DNA of 64,000 nucleotides, from positions 34,588,598 to 34,652,597 of the forward strand of contig NC_069138.1 of assembly GCF_026914265.1 (NCBI RefSeq). The letters run 5' to 3'. Position 1 is the stretch's first letter. The number at the start of each line of letters is the position of its first letter. This document shows positions 55,590 through 64,000 of this stretch, piece after piece. The notes below the pieces were generated by a model that ran no database searches, was not told the origin of the DNA, and saw only the letters and a list, made by a program, of their open reading frames with translations. The stretch is from Mya arenaria. Taxonomy: Eukaryota > Mollusca > Bivalvia > Myida > Myidae. The translations under genes and the position numbers were made by a program.

Positions 55590-57143
55590 TCATATTCCGG
55601 TAAGCAAGATGGCTGACACTAACACCATTATCATCTGCGTGGTCAAAGTCATTGCCATGGCAACTGCTGAGTTACACAGATCATTGGCACAGTAACATTT
55701 GCCGTCATAGCAACCACCGTAGGTCGTGTTGTCAGTCTCACATCCCCGCACTGTAACTGCAACGTTAAATGAATAAAACTGAATTATGACGTTCCTTGTG
55801 TTATTTTTCATTTGGTTTTATAAGTAAAATTGTATTACGATATATTAAGCAACATTTAACTACAAGTATTGAATGTTGACACCACCTAACGCGACAATGT
55901 GATCAGGAGCATGCTCTGAGAAAAACAGGAACACCATGAGACGGAGAGAGAGACTACCAAAGAAACCCTGTCTTGATCTAGTCGGGCATCAAATATCGTG
56001 CCAGGTATATGCCCTACCGCTACTGGCGACATATGAAGACGGCGATAGTGTGACCTAGCTAGGAAATCTGTATTATATATTTTTTTCTTTCTGCCACTGG
56101 CTGCCGCACACATGCCAGCAGGCATACTTACCCCCTCCCAGTGTCTAGGAGAGAAACGAGTCATAATAAGGACGCGCTTACTTACCCCCATATACTGTCA
56201 CTTTGTAGCAGAGAATACACTCGCCCGCCATTGCGCTTCCGGGGACTGTCCACACGGACGGGATTCCACGGGGCCGAAAGTCTTCTCTGCAACCGTGATA
56301 TATCTCAGACGTGCATTCGTAACACATGATGGCGTGCGTCACACCTGGGTGATTAGAGGGCGCAGACTTAAGGTTATGAACGTATTCGTGGACCAATTAG
56401 AATCGAATATTTTTTTTCGAATATATTCGTCTACATAAGGCGTGCAGGTTTATAGAAATAATTGGCTGAACAAGTTTTAATGGTATGTATGTTCTTTTAA
56501 GTCAATATTATTGACGTAACTATGACGTTTTTTAAGATCCTGAGCATTCCTGAGCAAATGATCCACTATTGAAGTTTGTTTTAATGCTTGTCTGACGTCA
56601 TAGGTTCGAAAGCTGTTTGGGACACAGCAATTTAGATTTAACTTGAATATCATTGGTCCACAAATAGTTAGATCCACTAAACATCATATTACATGCTATT
56701 TTTAACGTTGTTCAGATTATAGATGGCCCGTTCGGTTTGCGCCATGACTTTGTTGTGTCAGCTATGTCGGAAAATAGCTCATTCAGCTTATGCTTCTTGT
56801 TATCTTTTAACCGACCCTTAAAGGAACTCGTTTATGTTTTTGGCACCAATTCTCTACCACCGACTATGCATCTGAAAACACTTTAATAGTAACTATTTTA
56901 CTCTTTGGTATCGGAATTGCAGAACAAATACACATCAAGTATAAACCAAATATGCTGGTTTTGGTGGGGAGAGAACCCACGAGGACACAGTCAAGCAACA
57001 ATTAAAAAAATGAAAACAAAACCACACGCCCACAAGGACTAATATACAAATACAACGACAATTTATTTGACTTTTATTGGCTTACCAGCACAGATGATAA
57101 TTAGTCCAGTTACACAAAGTTTTACATCCAGTATTGTCGTCAT
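55590..57143 (-). CDS. Small GPI-type Ly6/uPAR three-finger protein
   Basis: Probably a GPI-anchored cell-surface three-finger protein, of the kind that includes quiver/sleepless and boudin in insects. Three exons on the minus strand: 57143-57086, 56344-56186, 55756-55590, totalling 384 nt, 127 aa, in frame. Residues 1-20 form a signal peptide (MTTILDVKLCVTGLIIICAG). The mature part has ten cysteines: IMCYECTS, YHGC, GECILC, RGCETD, GGCYDGKCYC and the closing CANDLCN typical of the fold. A hydrophobic C-terminus (MIMVLVSAILLTGI) follows a small-residue stretch, as expected for a GPI signal. One N-glycosylation sequon (DNTT) is present. The ligand or partner is unknown; such proteins often modulate receptors or channels. 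Confidence 0.88.
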
Positions 57144-57723
57144 GCTGAGGACTTTTGTAAAATTATTATAGTTAATCCGTAATCAGTAGTTCATGCTATC
57201 ACTCTTATTATTATTGTGTTGTACATGTATATATCATGTGAACATGGACACGAATGGAGATTATTGGATGTTTTGTTTCACGGTAAGTACCAAAGGGTAT
57301 TATAATCGGCTTGTAGGGGCGAACTTGAACTTTGTCTAAATTAGTGCGTAGTGAAATTTCATTTTCGTTTTTTTTTACATTACCGGTCACTCGCTTGTAC
57401 ACCGTTAAAAATCAAGCACACTGCAAATAATGTATTTTTTGACTACAGGAAACACGTTTCTAAAACACGAGGCAGTTTTTCGAAGTTCAATATGATGAAA
57501 AGTACACAAACAACCGAAATTCCGCCCAAACATGCTACTAAATGTGTCGAGGTGTATAAGGCTGATGTTTACAGGAAAATACGACAACCTCGTTTATTTC
57601 CGTCATTTAATCAAAATGCATATAACATCACACGATTACCCTCCGTGATTATTCACGGTTTACATTGTCACTCGAAGGGATGAAACGAGTTAAACATCGA
57701 TATGTGAAGGACAATTGGCCGAT

Positions 57724-57817
<94 letters not shown>

Positions 57818-58749
57818 TGGAATGTTTAAATAAAAGTGCGCACTCAGGTACCTTGCCGGATTCAGTGTCCATGCACTTTCGTTTAGCGTACGTTCTGGGA
57901 GCAACTCCTTTTTACTGCCCCCAGTCTAGGGCCTTCCGCAGTGAGAGAAAGTCGTTGGAAGGACCAAAACATTAAAAAACATGTTTCGGTTCTTCACATC
58001 TTATACTTAAAAAAAGCATTTTTTTTTAAATTTAGTTTTGAAGTTAAATATTTAGCAAGGATAGTACATATATATATATATATGTCCGTTTGAACATGTG
58101 TAGGTGTATTTAGGAGTTGAGCAAAGTTTTAGAAAACTAAACAAAACATGTACGTTTAAAACAATTTCAATTTTGACCTTCCCCAACCACTTTTACACTG
58201 TGTAAGGCTCTTAAGGTTTTAGCTGTTGACGACACAACTAAGCTGTAAATTTGATACAGAAGTATTTATTCGTAGATAACAGTAAACATATACAACACAA
58301 ACGAGACAATGTCTGAAACAATAAAATGAACATGAACAATTGAATGGTTGTGCAATGCATCCGTATATGCAATACACCTTAACTAAATTAACGCATAATT
58401 AATTTGCGTATACATGTATGTGTTCATAGAATTAAATTAAACAGGAAAGAACGACATAATTATAAACACAAAACCAAGTGCATTTCATTGCAATCAATGC
58501 ATTTTACTTCCTTTGCGGTTGCCATTTTTTATTTTTGCTTTAGTTATTCGTCAGATATTCATAACAGGGATATTTATATGCCTTAGTGAGATGATTCAAA
58601 GGGAAGCAACCCACTAAAGGGACAGTATTCTATCTTCCGGTATATCTTATGTCCCTTAGCCTAGGACCGTTTCTTTTTCATCCGATGTATATCTTGCCTG
58701 TTGTACATTGCCATAAAACACAACAATGTCCCATCAACGTTTAACAAGT
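57144..58749. other. Spacer upstream of the Ly6-like gene
   Basis: Contains the (AT)n run and otherwise AT-rich DNA. The promoter of the Ly6-like gene and the 3' end of the NmrA-like gene fall here. The frame at 57351-57683 has no recognised domain. Confidence 0.5.
57727..57814. repeat. (AT)n microsatellite, 44 units
   Basis: An uninterrupted AT dinucleotide run of 88 bp. Both strands read as open IY repeats, which is why long frames cross it; it is not coding. A shorter (AT)n run is at about 58070-58082. Confidence 0.98.
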
Positions 58750-60829
58750 CTATAGTTTATTAAAGCAGTCCCCGAGGGTCCTAGCATTCCTGGCGACCCA
58801 CTCCCGGAAACTCTGAACGCCCGGATGGATGTCCTTGGTGTGCTGGAGCTGGTACCGTTGGTCCTTTCGCACGAAAAACTCGAACATGTTCCCGAAATCT
58901 ACCGACCACGGCTCGCCCCTCTTCTTGTAATCATGCACAGTTATCTGTTGGAAGAAACAGACTTGTTTGCAAGGTTTTAGATGACGACTGACAGCCTTCT
59001 TTACATTGATTTTAATCCTTATTACATATATCAAGGTCTTAGAGCAATACAATTGTAACGTCATCTTTTTTATATTTAGTTACGACCGTTTTGCTTTCAA
59101 TCCGCGATATATGTATACTTCTTCCGTTTGACATGAAGTTGATCTTGCTTTTTAAACCATACAGCTATTTGAACATTCGTTTATTTGAGTTTTATTATCT
59201 CACGTCTAACTAGCCCTCTATCGAGGTTAATGGCGCCAACGGAATGGTACTTGTTAAGTGCAGGGCATAGTGCGCTACACAGTATGGTTCTTAGCATAGT
59301 TCATGATAGTTGAACTATCAACTCATATAAGTTTTGATGGACGTCAAACACAGATGTTAAAGGAGTACATCGGGTTTTCCTGAAACTAACCTAATATGAC
59401 GTTTTTGTCACATAGACTGAGGGTGTTGACCAATGGGACGGACATGGGCTAATACAGTTTGTTAAATGATTATAAATATTTATGGCATTTTTTTTATAAA
59501 TACCAACCGGTTTATCTCTGAACGTTAGTGGAGCCAGCGCCCGTGAGAAGTCAGCGGCCAGTTCCTTGATGGTGATTTTCTCGCCACACAAACTGAGGGT
59601 CTTGTCGAGATAGGCTGAACGGTTAAGGAACACGGTCCGGGCCACCTCCCCGATGTCCTCCACGCTAACAAGGTCAAGGGGCATCTCCCCCATGGGGATC
59701 TCTGAAACATAGATGTAGATGATAAAGTTGGCTCTACCATTGGGACTTTGGGATTTATAAATGTTTTAAGCGACTTTATAAATAAGAAAGCGTTCTTACT
59801 CATCAAGGTTCAGAAACATGCATGCGACCCACTGGCACCGGAATTTCAAACTTATTTTTTTTTATAAAATCAATAAAATCTTATAATTCCAAACTAAAAA
59901 TTACAATGCCACAATTGTGAAAAAATATTTATTTTTGGCATTCTAATTTTTAGTTTAGAATTATAAGATTTTTTAATATATTTTTAAAACAATAATTTGA
60001 GTTCAAAAATCCGGTGCAAGTGATGCGACCATATTTAAATGTTTACAGTGGTGACTACTGTTAAAGGACTTTATTTGTAAGGTTATGTAGATATCATACC
60101 TTTGAAAAGCAAACAAAGATGTTAATGAAATAAGTTTGATCGGTTTTCAATGGGGCTACTGTATTGTACGCGTGTAGTTTAACGCCGAACATTTATACTG
60201 GTTTCAGTCAATGGCGAAACAAAACTTGCATAATATCTAGATAACATCTACCGAAATCATTATCCACGTATATATAGCCGTCTTTTTGCTTTCGAAAACT
60301 TACCAAAAACAAAGTTGTTTCTATCGACTCTCCGGGGTTTTAGGAAATCATAGAAATTTTCATAATAACACGGAACTAGAAAGCACGATAACGGAAGTCC
60401 CTTTGACCGGAAGTACTCTTCCACTTCCGCTTTTGCGACTAGATTGCGGACCTCAATCCCCTTCACTCTGGTGGTGTGTAACTGTGTGCTATAAATAACA
60501 TGTGGAATGTTCGCCAGTGCGCATGCGTCAGCTATATTTTTTCCTTGCTGTATCTCCTTTGCAATACAGTCTGGCTCATTATAGTCCGTGTACGTGACAA
60601 CAAAGCACCCGTCAGCGTCATTTAGCGCCATTTTAATACTGTTTACATCATCTAGGTTACACTGTATCACTGCCACACCGCAGTTCTTAAGATCGTCCAC
60701 TTTAACTTCTTGTTGGACATCCCTGGTTATCCCACGGACGACGAAGTTAGCAGGATCACGCGCCAGCGCGCGCGCAATGGCTCCGCCCTGGTGCCCTGTC
60801 GCACCGAACACAGTAATTGTCTTCGGCAT
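58750..60829 (-). CDS. NMRAL1: NmrA-like family redox sensor (NMRAL1/HSCARG-like)
   Basis: Atypical short-chain dehydrogenase that binds NADP(H) and is thought to report cell redox state; it is cytosolic and not known to be an active oxidoreductase. Three exons on the minus strand: 60829-60304, 59701-59508, 58944-58750. They total 915 nt, 304 aa (human protein 299), in frame. MPKTITVFGATGHQGGAIAR carries the Rossmann GxxGxxG. ITRDV follows the second strand (the NADP-selective Arg region), then NLDDVNSI, DADGCFVVT, IPHVIYSTQL and FLVPCYYENF, all family hallmarks. Exon 2 has DLVSVEDIGEVARTVFLN and exon 3 the C-terminal helices ending DCFNKL. The exon 2 donor (GTTGGT) is weaker than usual, but the join to ITVHDYKK keeps both frame and family alignment. 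Confidence 0.94.
59824..60031. mobile_element. About 208-bp foldback MITE in NMRAL1-like intron 1
   Basis: The outer arms GCGACCCACTGGCACCGGAA and (inverse) GTCGCATCACTTGCACCGGA frame the element. The inner part 59875-59974 is a longer hairpin, AAAATCTTATAATTCCAAAC pairing with TTTAGAATTATAAGATTTTT. The loop contains GGCATT / AATGCC. It is non-coding. Confidence 0.78.
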
Positions 60830-62850
60830 TTCTGCCCTGAAAGGATAAAATTTACGTCATTAAGCTATTGCATCCAGTAAGGAAATTTACAACCCAAAAT
60901 ACTGTAAAGCATGTTTCACGATAATTCTAATTGGTGTTTACGCCCATGATTTTGCCAATAGGATCGCCAGACGAGTTCAGATTAAATCGTTTAGAAAGCT
61001 TTGGACGAACACTGCTGCAAAAGTTCCTTTAAGGCATAAATTATTTTTATTTAGTGGGTTATTCAGCGTTCTGCACATGCCCGGTGGCTACTGGCTACCG
61101 GCTAGTCATGATAGAAAATTCGCGCAAAACACTTAGTATTTTTAACTTAAGCTATACCAACCATTTACAGCTATAGACCACACATAGTAATATCAGTTTA
61201 GTTTCAGTCATACCATTTATAGTCGTGATCTTAATTGCAGTGGAAGTCATGTAATTGACACCATTATTATTCAACAGTCTTCAACAATATGAATTCTGAT
61301 TAATGGCACTATGGCACACACGTTTAGATCATGAATAGCAAACTTAAAACGATATAACAATTTATTCTATGTCGAGTGCTTTATGGTGTTAAGTTATTAA
61401 CTGGAATATACATAAGAGCAAGTGTGGACAATTTTCATTTGCACTGTAATACATCAATGGATGAATTGGAGCAGTTTATATCTATTCGTTCTAGAACCAG
61501 AGGTGGGGATGGGGAAGTGGGGCTGATTGTAGATTGATCATGTTAATACGGTAAAGAATTATGGAAAATTACACTCGAATGCATCTTTTTAGACCCACAA
61601 GATGCCAAGATGTTCGTATGGGGGAAGCCCCAAACCTTGGCTCATATTTTATACGAACCACTCGGAGGGGGCACACGGCCAAAAGTGCGCCCCATCGTGC
61701 GTCCTTTCTAACGTCACATCATAGAACCGACCCTGATGATGATGCCATCAAACCGTATTAAGTTTTAACATTATGTAAATGAATGACATTCACACGTGCA
61801 CTCGTTAACTTACTTTGTTTCAATTTCAACCATTTGAAAATGCATCGCCGGCTCCATTTTTCAACATTCCAATATTCACGTTATTTCATAAATCGGTTGG
61901 ATAAATAATATTATTTTACTATTATATTTAAATATTTGGCAAATCTAAGCTAATACGCTTAATTCAGTGTTATTTTTCATTAGATACATAGTATGAATAA
62001 ATTTCCCAAACATTTTAGATCGTATACATTAAATCACTTCTATTCAAGTTTGTAAGCATTGTTATTCTATTTATCCAGTCTGCGGCCTTTTTATGTACGT
62101 TTGCAGACTATGTTAATATGTTTTGCAAACCTAACAAGTTCAGATGACCTTTGATAACCCGCCGACAACCGTATTTTGATAACGATTGATTTTAGGTCTG
62201 ACTTTGGATTGAATAACCACTTTAAAGCGCGTGACTTGCATTTGGCTTATTATCAAGCCTTTTTCTATACTCGAAATGATACGAAACATTTCTATCCAGA
62301 TTTTGTGTTACCCGTATTGGAGTTACATTTAATCATTTAGAAAGCCTCTCACGAAAACAACCGCCAAATTTCAATTTACATTAATTTTATTTAGTGTATT
62401 ATTAAGCTGGATGCTTAAAAGTCTTCATACATTAAATTATGACGTAAAATAACGCAATAGTAATATAGCTGAAGCAAAATACTCAGCAAATAAGATGTTT
62501 ATCTTATCCAATGTCACAATCGATAACCTCCTACACCTTTTGGTGTGACCATTAAAACTAATACATACCATAATTTGATTCATAGATAAAAACTAATCAA
62601 AAGAACTACATACCGTAAGTATTCCTTCCAAGGTTCTTTAAGAAGTATTAAATATCTTACATGCGATTTCTATAACAAGTAAATATCATACTAAATAAGC
62701 TAGCAACGCTGCAGTACGCATGCGCGCTCAATACTGTGAAAGAAGATTACAATATTAAATCATTTCAAATAAATATTGGGTAAACATATTGCTTAATGTC
62801 AAAGTATTGAAATTGGGTATTGGATATAGGAATCAACATCGATTAAATGT
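60830..62850. other. Upstream flank of the NMRAL1-like gene
   Basis: About 2 kb of AT-rich DNA containing the presumed NMRAL1 promoter. The open frame at 61561-61761 shows no domain or splice context. No RNA gene recognised. Confidence 0.5.
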
Positions 62851-62851
62851 A

Positions 62852-64000
62852 CGTGAAGTTAGCGGCCTAGCGGCCTAGCGGCCTAGCGGCGTGAAGTTAG
62901 CGGCCTAGCGGCCTAGCGGCCTAGCGGCGTGAAGTTAGCGGCCTGGCGGCCTAGCGGCCTAGCGGCGTGAAGTTGGCGGCCAAGCGGCCTAGCGGCCTGG
63001 CGGCCTAATTAGTTTTTCTATTTCCAAGCAATTGTTAATGCGTTTCTTTTAAAACAATGATAAATCAAGGTTTTTTATTCATATAGTTACATAGCGGCCT
63101 TAAATTGTTATATATTCAGAATATTTTTCTTTACCTTTTATTCTAAAACAATTTTAAAATAAATGTTTTATGCACAAATTATCACTCTGAAGCGTTTTTC
63201 AAACTTTTTTTCAAAAAAGTCGATCAAGCACTTCAGCGACCTAGCGGCATAGAAGCCTGAAATTAGCGGCCTAGCGGCCTAGCGGCCTAAATTGAATCCT
63301 ATTTCAATGCATGTATACATGCATTTATTCTAAAACAATAACATTTTAACTGTTTTTATGCTCAAATTAGCACATTGAAGCGATTATCAACAGTTTTTTT
63401 CCAAAAACGTCGATAAAGCAGTCAGCTATTTCAAAGCATGAAACATGCCTGATCTTCTTAATCAATGATATATTAACTGTTTATATGCACAAATTATCAC
63501 TCTGAAGCGTTTTTCAACTTTTTTTCAAAAAGTCGACCGAGCACTTCAGCGGCCTAGCGGCCTAGCGGCCTAGCGGCGTGAAGTTAGCGGCCTGGCGGCC
63601 TAGCGGCCTAGCGGCCTAAAATGGTATCCTATTTCAAAGCATGTTTACATGCATTTTCTTCTAAAACAATGACATATTAACTGTTTTTATGCACAAATTA
63701 ACACTTTGAAGCTATTAGCGATTATCAATATTTTTTTTTTTAAAAGCGTCGATAAAGCAGTCAGCTATTTCAAAGCATTAAACATGCCTGATCTTCTAAA
63801 ACAATGATATATTTACTGTTTTATGCACAAATTATCACTCTAAAGCGTTTTTTATTTTTTTTTCAAAAAAGTTGATCGAGCACTTCAGCGGCCTAGCGGC
63901 CTAGCGGCCTAGCGGCCTAGCGGCGTGAAGTTAGCGGCCTGGCGGCCTAGCGGCCTAGCGGCCTAAAATGGTATCCTATTTCAAAGCATGTATACATGCA
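62852..64000. repeat. AGCGGCCT octamer satellite with higher-order structure
   Basis: Clusters of AGCGGCCT repeats with a GCGTGAAGTT spacer lie at about 62852-63007, 63226-63293, 63541-63618 and 63886-63965. The AT-rich segments between them are also repeats of one another (TTCTAAAACAATGA, ACTGTTTTATGCACAAATTA, CACTCTGAAGCGTTTTTC, AAAGTCGATCGAGCACTTC). The higher-order unit is therefore about 315-340 bp: a GC-rich octamer block plus an AT-rich block. The array continues beyond the window. Confidence 0.95.

Noticed and set aside
57690-57975. IYIYIY frames
   Set aside because: Pure (AT)n microsatellite read in frame.
1-64000. CRISPR arrays, prokaryotic operons or phage
   Set aside because: Tandem repeats here have no unique spacers of regular size, and all genes are spliced metazoan genes.

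Overview
The window looks like nuclear DNA of an animal, most likely a bivalve mollusc. It is AT-rich, its genes are split into many short exons with GT-AG introns, and it is crowded with short inverted-repeat elements, minisatellites, a CR1-type LINE and tRNA-derived repeats. The gene families (PRDM12, VAMP4, SLC27A/FATP, NMRAL1, Ly6/uPAR and an expanded HS3ST family) are metazoan. The species assignment is inference. All gene models below were built by hand from splice sites, and each closes in frame across every junction.

Layout. (1) 110-18132, plus strand: two tandem paralogues of a heparan-sulfate 3-O-sulfotransferase-like membrane protein (608 and 539 aa as modelled). Each has a signal anchor, a long stem made of QDFPSDV-like octapeptides, and a C-terminal sulfotransferase domain. 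Both lack the Glu/His/Asp motif used for catalysis in known HS3STs. Copy 1 lengthened its stem by duplicating whole symmetric exons. Copy 2 did it mainly by octapeptide amplification inside one exon. (2) 18133-22214: a higher-order tandem repeat and a MITE. (3) 22215-33072, minus: a complete 12-exon fatty-acid transport protein / acyl-CoA synthetase gene (661 aa). Its last intron carries decayed copies of the penultimate exon, and intron 4 ends in a minisatellite at the splice acceptor. (4) 34143-38171, plus: a complete 6-exon PRDM12-like gene (297 aa), head to head with the FATP gene about 1.07 kb away. (5) 42310-54169, minus: a 7-exon VAMP4-like R-SNARE (146 aa). Intron 1 holds a CR1-like LINE with an uninterrupted 1153-codon ORF, and the last intron holds a possible antisense first exon of an unrelated SAM-like gene plus a 1.2 kb TIR element. 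(6) 55590-57143, minus: a small GPI-type Ly6/uPAR protein (127 aa). (7) 58750-60829, minus: an NmrA-like redox-sensor gene (304 aa). (8) 62850-64000: a higher-order satellite built on an AGCGGCCT octamer, running off the window.

The genes are unrelated housekeeping, developmental and surface-glycan genes, and nothing suggests a pathway cluster. The most unusual biology is the sulfotransferase pair: an intact reading frame and PAPS-binding loops, a missing catalytic motif, and a rapidly remodelled repeat stem. The most unusual genome structure is symmetric exons duplicated in tandem in two unrelated genes, and a minisatellite that creates a long AG-free tract before a splice site.
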